From Chloroherpetonaceae bacterium (GTDB lineage: Bacteria; Bacteroidota; Chlorobiia; Chlorobiales; Chloroherpetonaceae), in assembly GCA_028277445.1 (NCBI GenBank), contig JANQGG010000032.1, positions 1-64,000 of the forward strand: a DNA stretch of 64,000 nt. The letters run 5' to 3'. Shown piece after piece: positions 18,192-28,881 of this stretch (positions are counted from its first letter, which is position 1; the number at the start of each line of letters is the position of its first letter). A model generated the notes under the pieces. That model saw only the letters and a list, made by a program, of their open reading frames with translations. It searched no databases and was not told where the DNA came from. The translations under genes were made by a program, and so were the position numbers.

Positions 18192-20977
18192 AACTCATAC
18201 CCTAAAACAAAGTTAAACACAGTTGGCCCGAATTTTAAGAGATTCTCCTCTTGATCTTGTTCGAAAATAAACGCTTTGGATAACACCATTCGCGCCGGAC
18301 CCAAAGGTGTTTTTAAAGAAAGCTCAATACCCAACCCATGATACATGTTTTCCAAAGTCACCGAACTTAATTCATTCCACATGTTTCCAAGATTGTAATG
18401 AATTGAAAACGAGGTGGGAAATACCATTTGAAGCGGGGAATCAAAATTTAAGTCCAAGCCAAAATTAATGATCTGGCGACCCCTGAAATCATCCATTTGG
18501 AACCCATAAAACGGAATGCTATAGGCCTGGCCAACACCACCCATGCTGAATTGATGGCTTAATGGGGTGAGATTATCAGCGATGCCTAAGTTTAAATTGA
18601 CCCGATATCTGAAAAATGACGAAACCGGTACATTTTCCTGAAACGAAAAAATTAAACGTGAAAAACTAAATTCATTTCCCAAAAATTCCGGCGTAAAATC
18701 ATAGTAAATATCCAAAGCCGTCCCCGACTCTGCTTCAAAGGGTTCATCGCGGTTATCAACCGTAAAGCGGCTCCGAATGGTTTTAAAGGTGTTCGACTCA
18801 CGCGCAATTTTAAACTCTTCGGGATAAACCTGAGCATTTTGAATTAAAAATTCGAGCGTTGCCTGCCCATCTTTAAATACATGCCCGCCGATGGCTGAGC
18901 TGAATCCATAAAACTGCTGGCCGTAATCACCAATCCGTTTTCGATGAGATGATTCATCGGGAGTAGAGAACCGTATGGTTGAAACATAAATTTGCCGCTT
19001 TTGAAAATAAAGCTTTGAAAAAGCGGTCAGGTAGGTGTCCCACAACCGATGAACGCGTAATTCAATCTGGGAAGTAAACAGTTTTGAGCCTACACCCATC
19101 CAACCGCCGAATTCAATGGCTCTGCCTAGAAAATTTTCATTTCTGAAGTCGAGCATAAACTGCGAGTTGTAGGTGTCATCAAACCGAAAACCGAAACGAA
19201 GGATTTCACTGAATCTCTCGTTGATGTTCACAATCATTCGACTCGAAAGCGTATTGAGCGAATCATTACGACTGTAGGATGGCCACATGTTAATGCGATC
19301 AAAAATATTCATGTTATACAATGCCTGTAGCGATTGTTGAACATGTTTGGGTTTCAAAATGGAGGTTGTATCCAGAAATAACTCTCGTTCGATAATGGCC
19401 GGTTTGGTGCTTTTTCGCGAGCGTTCAATTGAAATCTCACTAAGCTTACCGCTTGAAAGGGTTAATACCAACGTGTCTTTTCGAACCGTAATGGCTTCGT
19501 ATTGAATCAACGGGTAGCCGTTTTTCCGAAATACTTTTATAGCATCCTCCAGACACGAAGTAGCTTGTGAATTGGTATAGGACGTCTTGAGCAGAGTTTG
19601 AAATGATGCGTTAAGTTTTTCGGATAAGCCCATTGTTGCTCCCAGCCACCTAATATGCCGGATTCTTGGAAGGGGTTTGATATGATAGGTGATGGTTTGA
19701 TCCAAAGGATCAACATCGGCATAGGCCTCGCGTAAGAGATCGGTTTTAAGCAACTGATGCAATCCGCCCTTAATGTTGGTTGTGCTTCGGATTAACTTCA
19801 CAAACATCTGCTCTAGTGAATCGGGCAATGGCTCGGAACTTTGTAATAGGGCCCTGAACGCACCAGTCTGAAATCTCGGATCAAACGTGTGATCGAAAAT
19901 GAGGGAATTCAAACTATCAGCCAGGGCAAGTCCTTTTTGGTAGCCTAAGGATAGCAGGGTGTCTAAATTGCTAAAGTTGGCCGATTCGTGAGCGCCCAGT
20001 TCGGGTGTGATGACCAGATCGGCATGACTTAACTGCAAGCTGTTTTGCTTGATCATCAAAATCCCGATAACCTGGTCGGCGGTTTTCCAGGGCAAATTCA
20101 GGTCCTGAGGCGAGTGGTACAATGTTCCCATGGTGTTCAGAGCAACTTTTATATCCACATTCAATGAATCGAGAACATCTACCGGCAAATTTGAGACCAA
20201 ACCGCCATCTACCAACTCATGATTATTGATTTCTACAGGCATAAAGAGCAACGGTACTGTTGAACTTGCACGCATGGCTTCGGAAAGCGATCCTTTTTGG
20301 ATGATCACGCGTTTGCCGCTTACTAAATCCGTAGCAACAGCTCGGTAATTCGTGCGAAGGGATTCGAACGAATGGATAGGATGGTAAGGTGCGTTTAAAG
20401 CAAGCAAGTCAAGGGTGGCGGCTAAATCCTGCGCCGAACTCAATGATTTAGGGATCATTAGGTTTAATCCGTCAAACCGCAAGCTAACCGTAGCGCGGTC
20501 TCGAACCCACTTTTGTCCGAGGAACAATTGTTTGCGTGGCGCAGAATTGTTCAGCGATGTTAAAACATCCCAGTTCAGGTTTTGGCTTATCTTTTCTATC
20601 TCTTTGGCTGAGTATCCCGAACTGTACAATCCGCCGACAATTGAACCGATGCTGGTGCCGGCAATTGCATCGATAGGAATATGTTTTTCTGCCAGGGCTT
20701 TTAAAATACCAATCTGGGCAATTCCCCTTGCCCCGCCGCCCGAAAGCGCCAAACCTACTGATTTTCGTGCCGGTTGCCAGTAATTGACAAGCTTTAACCG
20801 GGAGTTTTTGTAGTTAAGGGTGTCGGGGTAAATACGGACAAATGGTTTGGCATGGCTTAAAACAGGGGAGATTGCCGGTAAAACTAGACTAAAAAAAACG
20901 ATGAAGTATCTGTAAATATTTTTCAAGGACTTGAAATGGTGAATTAACCGTGTATTTTTTAAATTGTGTAAAGCCAA
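18188..20977 (-). CDS. Patatin-like phospholipase fused to an outer-membrane Omp85-type barrel
   Basis: The 929-residue protein is organised like the PlpD/type Vd group. A signal peptide is followed by a patatin domain with the oxyanion motif SGGGARG (79-85), nucleophile Ser109 in GTSIG and the Asp of DGG (257-259). A POTRA-like middle section spans about 430-560, and a C-terminal bacterial-surface-antigen barrel ends in Phe, as outer-membrane proteins do. Predicted role: a phospholipase presented at or through the outer membrane. It is divergent from accD. The catalytic Ser-Asp dyad is intact. Confidence 0.88.
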   Translation of the reverse strand: MALHNLKNTRLIHHFKSLKNIYRYFIVFFSLVLPAISPVLSHAKPFVRIYPDTLNYKNSRLKLVNYWQPARKSVGLALSGGGARGIAQIGILKALAEKHIPIDAIAGTSIGSIVGGLYSSGYSAKEIEKISQNLNWDVLTSLNNSAPRKQLFLGQKWVRDRATVSLRFDGLNLMIPKSLSSAQDLAATLDLLALNAPYHPIHSFESLRTNYRAVATDLVSGKRVIIQKGSLSEAMRASSTVPLLFMPVEINNHELVDGGLVSNLPVDVLDSLNVDIKVALNTMGTLYHSPQDLNLPWKTADQVIGILMIKQNSLQLSHADLVITPELGAHESANFSNLDTLLSLGYQKGLALADSLNSLIFDHTFDPRFQTGAFRALLQSSEPLPDSLEQMFVKLIRSTTNIKGGLHQLLKTDLLREAYADVDPLDQTITYHIKPLPRIRHIRWLGATMGLSEKLNASFQTLLKTSYTNSQATSCLEDAIKVFRKNGYPLIQYEAITVRKDTLVLTLSSGKLSEISIERSRKSTKPAIIERELFLDTTSILKPKHVQQSLQALYNMNIFDRINMWPSYSRNDSLNTLSSRMIVNINERFSEILRFGFRFDDTYNSQFMLDFRNENFLGRAIEFGGWMGVGSKLFTSQIELRVHRLWDTYLTAFSKLYFQKRQIYVSTIRFSTPDESSHRKRIGDYGQQFYGFSSAIGGHVFKDGQATLEFLIQNAQVYPEEFKIARESNTFKTIRSRFTVDNRDEPFEAESGTALDIYYDFTPEFLGNEFSFSRLIFSFQENVPVSSFFRYRVNLNLGIADNLTPLSHQFSMGGVGQAYSIPFYGFQMDDFRGRQIINFGLDLNFDSPLQMVFPTSFSIHYNLGNMWNELSSVTLENMYHGLGIELSLKTPLGPARMVLSKAFIFEQDQEENLLKFGPTVFNFVLGYEF

Positions 20978-21045
20978 TTAAACAAATTCAGGCCAAATTT
21001 GCATCACCATTTTTGTGTGATTAAGAAAATAAATCAGTATAAAAC

Positions 21046-21885
21046 ATGTCTTGGTTCAAACGTGCTAAACCCGCAATCTTAACCGAACAAAAGCGGGACG
21101 TCCCTGAAGGGTTGTGGTGGAAATGCGATCAGTGCAGCGCCATGTTGCATCGAAAGCAACTTGAAGATAACCTTTATACCTGTAATGAATGCAACAATCA
21201 TTTTAGAATTTCTCCGGAGCGTTATTTTAAAATTTTATTTGATGAAAATAAGTATGACGAGTTTTCAGAAGAGCTAATATCGGCAGATCCCTTGGAGTTT
21301 GTGGATACAAAACGATATGTCGATAGAATTCAGGCAACCATTGAAAAAACCGGAAAGCAAGATGCATGCCGCAATGCCATTGGATTCATCGGCGGCCACA
21401 AATGTGTGGTTTCGGCAATGGATTTTGGGTTTATCGGTGGTTCAATGGGTTCGGTTGTCGGTGAAAAGGTATCGCGTGCTATTGATAAAAGTTTGGAAAA
21501 TCATGTTCCGTTAATTGTTATTTCACAATCGGGCGGCGCTAGAATGATGGAAGCCGCGCTCAGCTTAATGCAAATGGCCAAAACTTCAGCAAAATTAACC
21601 TTGTTGCACGAAGCCCAAATCCCATATTTTTCAGTCCTTACAGATCCGACAACCGGCGGCGTAACCGCATCATTTTCAATGCTTGGCGATTTCAACATTG
21701 CCGAACCCAATGCGCTAATCGGGTTTGCCGGACCAAGAGTTATCAAAGAAACCATTCGGCGCGATTTGCCCGAAGGATTTCAACGCTCCGAATTTCTTAA
21801 AGAGCATGGGTTTATAGATGTCATCATTCATCGAAAGGAATTAAAGATAAAATTTGAAACGCTGTTTAACTTGCTGAAAAATTAA
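21046..21885 (+). CDS. accD: Acetyl-CoA carboxylase, carboxyltransferase subunit beta
   Basis: This is the beta subunit of the carboxyltransferase that forms malonyl-CoA, the first step of fatty-acid synthesis. The 279-residue protein has the N-terminal zinc ribbon (Cys27, Cys30, Cys46, Cys49). The crotonase-like core follows, with [20 protein letters not shown] and [16 protein letters not shown] near residues 163-182 and 202-217. Length is typical. It is monocistronic here, divergent from the patatin gene and convergent with thyX. accA, accB and accC are elsewhere. Confidence 0.97.
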   Translation: MSWFKRAKPAILTEQKRDVPEGLWWKCDQCSAMLHRKQLEDNLYTCNECNNHFRISPERYFKILFDENKYDEFSEELISADPLEFVDTKRYVDRIQATIEKTGKQDACRNAIGFIGGHKCVVSAMDFGFIGGSMGSVVGEKVSRAIDKSLENHVPLIVISQSGGARMMEAALSLMQMAKTSAKLTLLHEAQIPYFSVLTDPTTGGVTASFSMLGDFNIAEPNALIGFAGPRVIKETIRRDLPEGFQRSEFLKEHGFIDVIIHRKELKIKFETLFNLLKN

Positions 21886-21898
21886 GCCGGTGGCATTA

Positions 21899-22546
21899 TC
21901 ACCACGCCAACGCTTCAGTAATGATGGGGAATTCCTGTTTAAACAATGTCATGATTTCCAGCGCAATTTCGCGATGTTCTTTTTGCGTGCTGGGGTCGGT
22001 TCGGACTTCCAGATAATGAATCCAGCTTCTGACCGAACCTTTCATATAAAGGCGAGTGCGGGTAGCCAGTGGTAATAAAAACCGTGCCGATTCTTTAGCA
22101 ATGCCCTTTTCAAGGGCTTCTTCATAGCGTTGCATACTTAAGTCGTTAATTTCCTGCTGGCTGTTTTGAAACCATTCTACAACATCGGGTTCTAGGTCTT
22201 CAATTGAGTTTTGACGATTTTTTTGATCTTGCCTTCTTGGCAATGTGGTTTCGATGTCCTGCACCTTAGCATAGCGTTGAGAAAATTCCTGGAAAAAAAA
22301 GCTGCGGTGCCTGAGAATTTGCTGAGCAATGGCACGTGAGGTGGTAATTTCTACGGTCATATCAACCATTTCAAAAATGCTCCAATGTCGATGGTTGATG
22401 CAGTACTTGAGTAAATGCGCGTAACTTGGGTTTTCTTGCTTTGGGCTTGAAACTCTTGCACAATAGGCAATTAATCCCTCGGGTGTGAGGGTTTGGTTAT
22501 CTATGGTTATTTTAGGCGATGTTATTGATATTAATCTGGCGCTCAT
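21899..22546 (-). CDS. thyX: Flavin-dependent thymidylate synthase
   Basis: This enzyme makes dTMP from dUMP using methylene-tetrahydrofolate and FAD. The signature RHR-X7-S occurs as R79-H80-R81 to S89, followed by QRY; the C-terminal region has the PLATRTR and Ser/Arg contacts near 150-165. The protein has 215 residues, within the family range. It lies 13 bp from accD in convergent orientation. The presence of thyX rather than thyA is common in Chlorobi. The dCTP deaminase gene at 58937 serves the same pyrimidine branch. Confidence 0.95.
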   Translation of the reverse strand: MSARLISITSPKITIDNQTLTPEGLIAYCARVSSPKQENPSYAHLLKYCINHRHWSIFEMVDMTVEITTSRAIAQQILRHRSFFFQEFSQRYAKVQDIETTLPRRQDQKNRQNSIEDLEPDVVEWFQNSQQEINDLSMQRYEEALEKGIAKESARFLLPLATRTRLYMKGSVRSWIHYLEVRTDPSTQKEHREIALEIMTLFKQEFPIITEALAW

Positions 22547-22679
22547 AGGATTGGATTAGGAAAAATCGTTAGTTAAATTATTGAGCGCTAATTTAATGTT
22601 AAATTTCTTAGTTCTAAAACCACTTGGCATTGAAAACAATTACAAAACGATACTTAAACAAATAGACGATTAAGGTGAG

Positions 22680-23366
22680 ATGAGAGCAATTGTACTTTTA
22701 AGTGGCGGGATGGATAGCCTTGTAACCACGGCTATTGCATATAATTTGGGATACGAATTGGCGGCATTGCATATTAATTACGGTCAGCGTACCGAAAAAA
22801 GGGAACTGAAGTCGTTTCAGAATATTTGTCGGCATTATAATATTGAGCGGAAGTTGGAAATAGGCTTTGAGCATTTATCCATTATTGGGGGCTCTTCTTT
22901 AACCGATGAAGAAATTCCTGTTACAACCGCAAAGTTTGATTTTACGGATATACCGACGAGTTATGTGGCATTTCGAAACGCAAATATTTTATCGGCTGCG
23001 GTAAGTTGGGCCGAAACCATTCGTGCAAATAAAATTTTTATTGGCGCTGTTGAAGAAGATTCTTCCGGTTATCCTGACTGCCGAAAAGAGTTTTACAGCG
23101 CCTTTAATGAAGTGATTAAGATTGGGACTAAACCTGAAACGAGTATTGAAATTCATACCCCATTGATCTCGATGCAAAAGTGTGAAATTGTCATTAAAGG
23201 TATGGATTTAGAAGCGCCATTTGAGCATTCATGGTCGTGTTATAAAAACGATGAAGTGGCTTGCGGCATTTGCGATAGCTGCGCAAGGCGTTTGCGTGCG
23301 TTTGAACAGGCCGGAATTCGCGATCCGATCAAATACAAAGTTCGTCCAAGTTATTTAAACTTTTAA
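22680..23366 (+). CDS. queC: 7-Cyano-7-deazaguanine synthase
   Basis: This ATP-dependent enzyme converts carboxy-deazaguanine to preQ0, an intermediate for queuosine in tRNA. The 228-residue protein has the PP-loop LLSGGMDSL (6-14). A zinc-binding cluster sits near the C-terminus (CACGICDSC-type: Cys around 187, 195, 198 and 201). The central [18 protein letters not shown] stretch is diagnostic. It stands alone without queD or queE next to it. No preQ1 riboswitch-like structure is evident in the 130 bp upstream. Confidence 0.95.
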   Translation: MRAIVLLSGGMDSLVTTAIAYNLGYELAALHINYGQRTEKRELKSFQNICRHYNIERKLEIGFEHLSIIGGSSLTDEEIPVTTAKFDFTDIPTSYVAFRNANILSAAVSWAETIRANKIFIGAVEEDSSGYPDCRKEFYSAFNEVIKIGTKPETSIEIHTPLISMQKCEIVIKGMDLEAPFEHSWSCYKNDEVACGICDSCARRLRAFEQAGIRDPIKYKVRPSYLNF

Positions 23367-23391
23367 TTCAAAATAAATTGCTGTAATCATT

Positions 23392-24087
23392 ATGAAAGCA
23401 TCAGGTGAAGCACTTTCAGAAAATCAATCCTCTTCAACACAAAAGCGACTTCAATTATCATTCATACTTGCTATAGGCATTTGGGTGGTTAGCGGTTTAG
23501 GTTATTTTACGCCGCTTGCCGAGTGGCCTGCTTTAGCTTTGTATGTTTTAGGTGGCATTGGGTTAGTCGTTTGGTATGGTAAAACTACGGGCGAATGGAA
23601 AGAAATGTATTTGGCCGGCGGGGATTTCAGGCGGTCACTTTTTTGGGGCGGTATAATTGGCGGTGGATTGTTCATTGTGGATATCGCAATGGCATTTGTG
23701 GCTCATGAAATGCGTGCTGGCGATAGTATGGCTCAAATGGAAAGAATACTAGTGGGCATGAAAATGCTGTATTTTTTCCCGGTCTTAATTTTAGCCGAAG
23801 AGTTTTTGTGGCGTGGAATCATGTTTTCGGCGCTTATTGATAGAGGCATGAACAAATATTTGGTGGTTGCCATTACCACGTTTTTGTATATGATCAACCA
23901 CATTGCCGTTGCTCCGGTAGCTATGATGGAACGTGCGATGATGGCCATGATGGCATTGCCAATTGGAATTGTCGGCGGGCTTATTGTAATGAGCACAAGA
24001 AATGTATGGGGGGCGGTTTTATTGCATATGATCACTATGATCTCAATGATCATTGATATTTTTGTAGTCCCGAAGTTAATTCAATAA
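23392..24087 (+). CDS. CPBP-family intramembrane metalloprotease (putative)
   Basis: This integral membrane protein of 231 residues has about six hydrophobic segments. The CPBP/Abi signature motifs are present: EEFLWRG (136-142, the EExxxR motif), a later NHIAV and a C-terminal LLHMITM supplying the histidines. Relatives include Rce1-type CAAX proteases and bacteriocin self-immunity proteins; the substrate is unknown. It begins 25 bp after queC and may be cotranscribed. Assignment to the superfamily is good; enzymatic function is inferred. Confidence 0.82.
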   Translation: MKASGEALSENQSSSTQKRLQLSFILAIGIWVVSGLGYFTPLAEWPALALYVLGGIGLVVWYGKTTGEWKEMYLAGGDFRRSLFWGGIIGGGLFIVDIAMAFVAHEMRAGDSMAQMERILVGMKMLYFFPVLILAEEFLWRGIMFSALIDRGMNKYLVVAITTFLYMINHIAVAPVAMMERAMMAMMALPIGIVGGLIVMSTRNVWGAVLLHMITMISMIIDIFVVPKLIQ

Positions 24088-24096
24088 TCCGGGCTA

Positions 24097-24537
24097 TCAG
24101 GATTCGTTTTTCTCTGATTCAATGCTGGCCAGGGTGTCTTGAAGCAGTGAGTGATAGATGCAGTTCGGATCTTTTTCAAACATATTGTCCAAAATAATGG
24201 GTTTCTGGCTTGAAGTCAGTGGATGCATCATGGGGTAATCGCGGCAAAAAAATGGCCGGTATGTATATATCCTGCATTTGAATTCCGAATCTAAAAATAT
24301 ACACGGGCCATCGGATGTTTTTAAGCGCGTTCCGATGCCTTTTCCGGATGGAAAATAATCCGGGTCGTCGTCTTCAATTTCAAAAAGCGCCTCGTGATGC
24401 AAATCGTTTAGCGAGGGGTTGTTTTTCACGTGCTCTTCAATTTTGCGAGCTTCTTCTTGATCAACCCAAACCCCATTTGAGCAGCAACTCCCTTTGCAGA
24501 TTGGTAATTGATTCAAGCAGGTTTTATACTCAGACAT
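24097..24537 (-). CDS. YkgJ/UPF0153-type cysteine-cluster protein
   Basis: This 146-residue cytoplasmic protein is rich in paired cysteines: CKGSCC near 14-19, then CIFL, FKCRIY and FFCRDYPMMHP further on. This pattern fits the Fe-S or zinc-binding YkgJ cysteine-cluster families (DUF3109-like versions exist in Bacteroidota). No reaction is known for these proteins. It converges on the CPBP gene with a 9-bp gap. What else it might be: a small metal-binding accessory to an enzyme encoded elsewhere. Confidence 0.7.
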   Translation of the reverse strand: MSEYKTCLNQLPICKGSCCSNGVWVDQEEARKIEEHVKNNPSLNDLHHEALFEIEDDDPDYFPSGKGIGTRLKTSDGPCIFLDSEFKCRIYTYRPFFCRDYPMMHPLTSSQKPIILDNMFEKDPNCIYHSLLQDTLASIESEKNES

Positions 24538-25077
24538 CTCTTTTTAAGATTTTATATGGCAAATGCATGGTCACCAGTTGTTTTAGGTCGATTTTGACAT
24601 GTCAAAAACAAAGACATCATCTTGAACAGATTTAATGGTCGTGAAGCCAATGAGCCAAACCTAAAAATCGCTTCAAACATAATTTAGCTATACTCATGTG
24701 CCATTGGAAACAAAACTAAGAAGCAATCCACTATTCACGTTTTGAAAGCGACTAAGGTTTGTTACTCAGGATCCAACACTGGTTTAAAAGTTTAGCAATC
24801 ACGTGTTGAAACGTAATTCCCAATAATCTTTTTTGAAAGTAATTTAAACCTAAGGATTAGTCCATCAATTTGAGAGTTAGATATACCTGGTGAGAATAAA
24901 CATTATCGTTGCTTTGTGTTTTTTTTGCAAATGATCTGCACAATAATAGTTCAGTTCGGAATTCTCAAGAAAAATGAAGGATTGTAAATTTATCGAAGAA
25001 TTAAATGTTATCCCTAATTAAAGGTGAATATTGATAGAAATTTCCATGTATATTAAGGGTAAACAAGATATTAAAGT
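24538..25077. other. Gene-free AT-rich stretch upstream of the subtilase gene
   Basis: I find no ORF with family resemblance, no tRNA and no clear hairpin terminator in these 540 bp. It must contain the promoters of the Cys-cluster gene (minus) and the subtilase gene (plus), but no convincing -35/-10 pair with normal spacing was found. A separated inverted pair, CAACAC and GTGTTG near 24775-24806, is the only symmetric element noticed. Confidence 0.5.
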
Positions 25078-28002
25078 ATGGGGCGTCAAATAAGGTTAGC
25101 TTTTTTTATTGCTGCATTTTTTTGCTTTGGAGTGATTTCATCATCTTCTACAGTTTTTTCACAATCCAATCCTAAGAGTTCAAATAACCGTTCAAATGCA
25201 TCATCCACAGTGGAGCATTGGAAAGATGCGCATGTTCTGCCGGGTAAAGTTGTCATAAAGTTTAACACAACTCAGAGTTCAAGTTTAAATACGCTGCATT
25301 CCGAAAAAGTTCAAAATCAACCCGCTTTTCAAAACCTTTCCGGCGCTACGCTTACTCCACTACTAAAACGAACCTTAAACACAACCCGCTTAAAAACAAA
25401 AACGCTATCTAAAAACCAACAAAGGCCACTAAGTGATATTTATGTGTTGTCTTATAGCTCTGAAGAAGACCCTCGTGAGGTTGCGGCAAGGTTAAGTAAA
25501 GAAGAAGGGGTTGCGTTTGCTGAGCCGTATTTTATTCGTCATGTGTTTATTGAAAAGCCCAATGACCCAAGTTATGTGGATTCTTGGTGGCTTGAAAATA
25601 TTCAGGCATTAGAAGCTTGGGGTATTTCAACCGGGGATACTTCGGTAACCATTGGCATCGTTGATACCGGTGTGAATTGGGAACATGAAGACCTGACGGC
25701 AAATATAAAAATTAACCGGGAGGAAATCCCGGATGATGGGTTGGATAATGATGGCAACGGGTACATCGACGATTACAGAGGTTGGGATTTTGGCAGTCAA
25801 AACAATTTTCCTGGAACTGGTGGCGAGGGAGATGCTAATCCTTCTGAGGTTGAAAACTATGTTCATGGCTCGCATTGTGCCGGAATTGCAAGTGGTGCAA
25901 CCAATAACGGGTTGGGTATTGCTTCTATTGGCTATAACACGAAAGTGTTGCCGGTTAAAGTCAGTATTGATAATGAGGAGCCTGGCGCTATTTATTATGG
26001 CTATGATGGGATTGTGTATGCAGCCGAACAGGGTGCACAGATCATTAGTTGCAGTTGGGGTGGGGAAGGTTTTTCACATGCTGAAAAAGCCGTAATTGAC
26101 TATGTGACAGATGAATTGGGAGCTTTGGTTTTGGCAGCAGCCGGTAATTTTGGAAATAACAATGATGAAATTCCAATATACCCAGCAGCTTATGAAAATG
26201 TACTTTCAGTAGGAAATGTTACTCTAAATGATATAAAAGCATCAACATCCAATTGGGGGATTAAGAACTGCGATATTATGGCGCCTGGAACGAATATTCT
26301 GAGTACAGGATTACTGCCGGATAAGTATGAATATAGATCAGGAACAAGCATGGCTGCGCCAATGGCTGCTGGTGTGGCAGGTCTTGTAAAAGCTATTTAT
26401 CCGAGCTATTCCCCTCAGCAAATTATTGAACAAATCAAAGGTTCTGCTGATAACATTGATCAGGAAAATCCACAATATGCCGGCCAGCTTGGTGCGGGCA
26501 GGCTGAATGCATTTAGAGCGCTTTCGGAACAAAATCCGGGCATTCGTTTAAAACATGTGGTCTTGAAAAACATTAATGGCACTGATGTTCTCTCGGCTGG
26601 TGACACGGTTATACTTACCACAACATTGGAAAACGTCTTATATGATGCTGAGCAGTTGAATGTTGATGTTTCTTCTGAAAGTGCAGCAATCTCGTTTTTG
26701 AGTTCCCAGTATCAGATTTCATCGCTAAATTCAGGCTCAGAAGTATCAAACAGCACACTGGTGTTTAAAATTAGTGATGGGATTCAGCAAAACGAAGTAG
26801 TACCCATTATATTGACGGTTACGGCAAATGGCGGATTGTACCAAACGAAAACCATGTTTTCAACCATACTCGAAAAAAGTGTATTAACCGCTCAAAACAG
26901 CCAAAATCAAATTTCAATGTCAATAAACGGTACAGGAAATATTGGTTATGATGATTTTCCAAATAATACTATAGGGGAAGGATTTAAATTTGCAGGCTAT
27001 GATATGCTTTTCGAAGGCGCTTTGATGATAGGCACATCGTCGCTCACATTAAATGATGTCGGACGAATTAACGGGAGCACACAAGCCAAGGATTTTGAAA
27101 ACACCGGGCCAATATTAGAGCATGTCACGCAAGCCAGTGATGTTATTTTAAGCACCTCTTTTCAGGATAATGGCGGGAGTTCAGATTTAGGGATCGTAGT
27201 TGATCAGCATGTTTATGTATCATCAACCCCACCCGATACAAGTTACGCCTTGATTTCATATCGGATTAAAAATGAGTCTGAAACTGATTTTACAAATCTT
27301 CATGTGGGATTATTTATGGATTGGGATGTCATTGAGTATGCCAGCAATGAAAGTGGGTATGATGAAAACCTGAAATTGTTGTATACCTTTCACCCAAGCG
27401 AAAATATTTATGGCGGAGCATTACCCTTAGAAGGAAATTTCCATGTCCATGCAGCAATAAATGATACGGTAACAACACTAAGTGATGTTTTGAAATGGAC
27501 ATACATTTCAAACGGTATAATGGATACCATTGCGCAAGGTGATATTATTACTTTTTATGGCTCAGGCCCGTTTAATTTAAGTCCAGCAGAGACGTTGCAG
27601 GTTGGATTTGCATTAGTTGGAGGATCAGGTAGAGAGGCTTTAATCACAAATGCCCAGCTGGCTAAATTAAAATGGCCGGAAATTAAACAAAGCTTAACTG
27701 TAAATCCCGAGCCAAAACCCGTTGCCAAAACATTTAAACTCTCACAGAATTATCCGAATCCATTTAATCCCAGAACAACAATCCAATATTCACTTCCGGC
27801 CTTAGGTACAAAGTCTGTTCGAGTTAAATTAGCAGTTTATGATGTGTTGGGTCGCTTGATTGCAGTTTTGGTTGATAAAAAACAACCTCAGGGCAATTAT
27901 TCGGTAACATTTGATGCATCACGCATTGCATCAGGCATGTATTTTTATCGTTTGCAGGCAGGTGAAACAACGATTTCCAAAAAGATGATTGTTCTTAAGT
28001 AA
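25078..28002 (+). CDS. Secreted subtilisin-like protease with type IX secretion sorting domain
   Basis: The 974-residue protein runs: signal peptide (about 1-29), an inhibitor-like propeptide (about 50-160), then the S8 catalytic domain. That domain has Asp196 in IVDTGVN, His263 in HGSHCAG, oxyanion Asn357 in AAGNFG and Ser424 in SGTSMAAP. Next come beta-rich modules (about 480-880). The C-terminal sorting domain begins with FKLSQNYPNPFNPRTTIQYS and ends KKMIVLK, the type A T9SS tail common in Ignavibacteria/Chlorobi relatives. The protein is thus predicted to be exported by Sec and then by T9SS to the surface. The catalytic triad is complete. Confidence 0.93.
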   Translation: MGRQIRLAFFIAAFFCFGVISSSSTVFSQSNPKSSNNRSNASSTVEHWKDAHVLPGKVVIKFNTTQSSSLNTLHSEKVQNQPAFQNLSGATLTPLLKRTLNTTRLKTKTLSKNQQRPLSDIYVLSYSSEEDPREVAARLSKEEGVAFAEPYFIRHVFIEKPNDPSYVDSWWLENIQALEAWGISTGDTSVTIGIVDTGVNWEHEDLTANIKINREEIPDDGLDNDGNGYIDDYRGWDFGSQNNFPGTGGEGDANPSEVENYVHGSHCAGIASGATNNGLGIASIGYNTKVLPVKVSIDNEEPGAIYYGYDGIVYAAEQGAQIISCSWGGEGFSHAEKAVIDYVTDELGALVLAAAGNFGNNNDEIPIYPAAYENVLSVGNVTLNDIKASTSNWGIKNCDIMAPGTNILSTGLLPDKYEYRSGTSMAAPMAAGVAGLVKAIYPSYSPQQIIEQIKGSADNIDQENPQYAGQLGAGRLNAFRALSEQNPGIRLKHVVLKNINGTDVLSAGDTVILTTTLENVLYDAEQLNVDVSSESAAISFLSSQYQISSLNSGSEVSNSTLVFKISDGIQQNEVVPIILTVTANGGLYQTKTMFSTILEKSVLTAQNSQNQISMSINGTGNIGYDDFPNNTIGEGFKFAGYDMLFEGALMIGTSSLTLNDVGRINGSTQAKDFENTGPILEHVTQASDVILSTSFQDNGGSSDLGIVVDQHVYVSSTPPDTSYALISYRIKNESETDFTNLHVGLFMDWDVIEYASNESGYDENLKLLYTFHPSENIYGGALPLEGNFHVHAAINDTVTTLSDVLKWTYISNGIMDTIAQGDIITFYGSGPFNLSPAETLQVGFALVGGSGREALITNAQLAKLKWPEIKQSLTVNPEPKPVAKTFKLSQNYPNPFNPRTTIQYSLPALGTKSVRVKLAVYDVLGRLIAVLVDKKQPQGNYSVTFDASRIASGMYFYRLQAGETTISKKMIVLK

Positions 28003-28027
28003 ACTCACAAACGTTTAGCACGCAAAC

Positions 28028-28870
28028 ATGGCCTCATTTCCAACGTATTTTGAAATTCTCAGACCTTCAAATGTCATCCTTTTCTTTTTAGCAATTTTGT
28101 TGGGCGCGTTTGTTGTGGTTGGCGTTGATGCATTTATGAGCCTAAACGTATGGCTGGCGGCATTTTCAGGAACATTAATTGGCAGCGCTGCTAATGTGAT
28201 CAACGATGTCATGGATATTGAAACCGATAAAATCAATAAACCAAACCGGCCATTGATTCGAGGTGCGATGACAATAAATGAAGCAAAAGCGTATTGGGTA
28301 GCATTAAATCTGGCCGGCCTAATCATTGCAGGATTTATTTCAGGCATTGCACTGGCAATCGCAATGTTTTCTGTTCTGATTATGTATGCTTATAGCGTTT
28401 ATTTTAAGCGGCAATTGCTTATTGGGAATATCGTTGTTTGCATCCTCATAAGTCTTGGGCTGGTCTATGGTGCAATTGCCATGAATAAATTTAATGGGAT
28501 ATGGTTTCCAATTTTGTTCAGTTTTTTGTTTAATTTTGCCCGGGAAGTTTTAAAAGACCTTGAAGACGTGGAAGGGGATCAGGCGCTTGGCGCAACAACA
28601 TTAGCAATATACTTGGGACAAAAAAAAACCTTGTTGATAATTTCAAGCGTGTTTCTCAGTTTAATCATAATTTCAGTAGTTCCTTACTACATCGGTCTAT
28701 ATGGAATCTGGTATGTTTTATCAGTCATGGTATTTACAAACTCAATTATCCTTTACGTCGTGTTCGATGTTTGGCGGAATAAAACAAAAGAAAATTTATA
28801 TCGCTTGAATACCATCTTGAAAATTGCAATGCTGACAGGGATTATATCAATTGCGTTAGGCAAAGTTTAG
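28028..28870 (+). CDS. UbiA-family prenyltransferase, (geranylgeranyl)glyceryl-phosphate transferase-like
   Basis: This polytopic membrane enzyme (280 residues, about eight hydrophobic segments) has two Asp-rich motifs that bind prenyl diphosphate: NDVMDIETD (residues 58-66) and DLEDVEGD near 178-185. The KPNRPLIRG that follows the first motif and the REVLKD before the second are typical of the digeranylgeranylglyceryl-phosphate synthase branch of UbiA rather than MenA. Family annotation in bacteria is uncertain: aromatic, chlorin or glycerol-phosphate acceptors are all possible. It starts 25 bp after the subtilase and lies 11 bp before trpA. Confidence 0.8.
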   Translation: MASFPTYFEILRPSNVILFFLAILLGAFVVVGVDAFMSLNVWLAAFSGTLIGSAANVINDVMDIETDKINKPNRPLIRGAMTINEAKAYWVALNLAGLIIAGFISGIALAIAMFSVLIMYAYSVYFKRQLLIGNIVVCILISLGLVYGAIAMNKFNGIWFPILFSFLFNFAREVLKDLEDVEGDQALGATTLAIYLGQKKTLLIISSVFLSLIIISVVPYYIGLYGIWYVLSVMVFTNSIILYVVFDVWRNKTKENLYRLNTILKIAMLTGIISIALGKV

Positions 28871-28881
28871 TAGTATTTTTA

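Noticed and set aside
21013-21043. TTGTGT...TATAAA promoter for accD
   Set aside because: Spacing is 19 bp and the -10 would touch the ATG, leaving no leader.
22547-22679. preQ1 riboswitch before queC
   Set aside because: No C-rich pseudoknot-like pattern or conserved aptamer core was seen in the leader.
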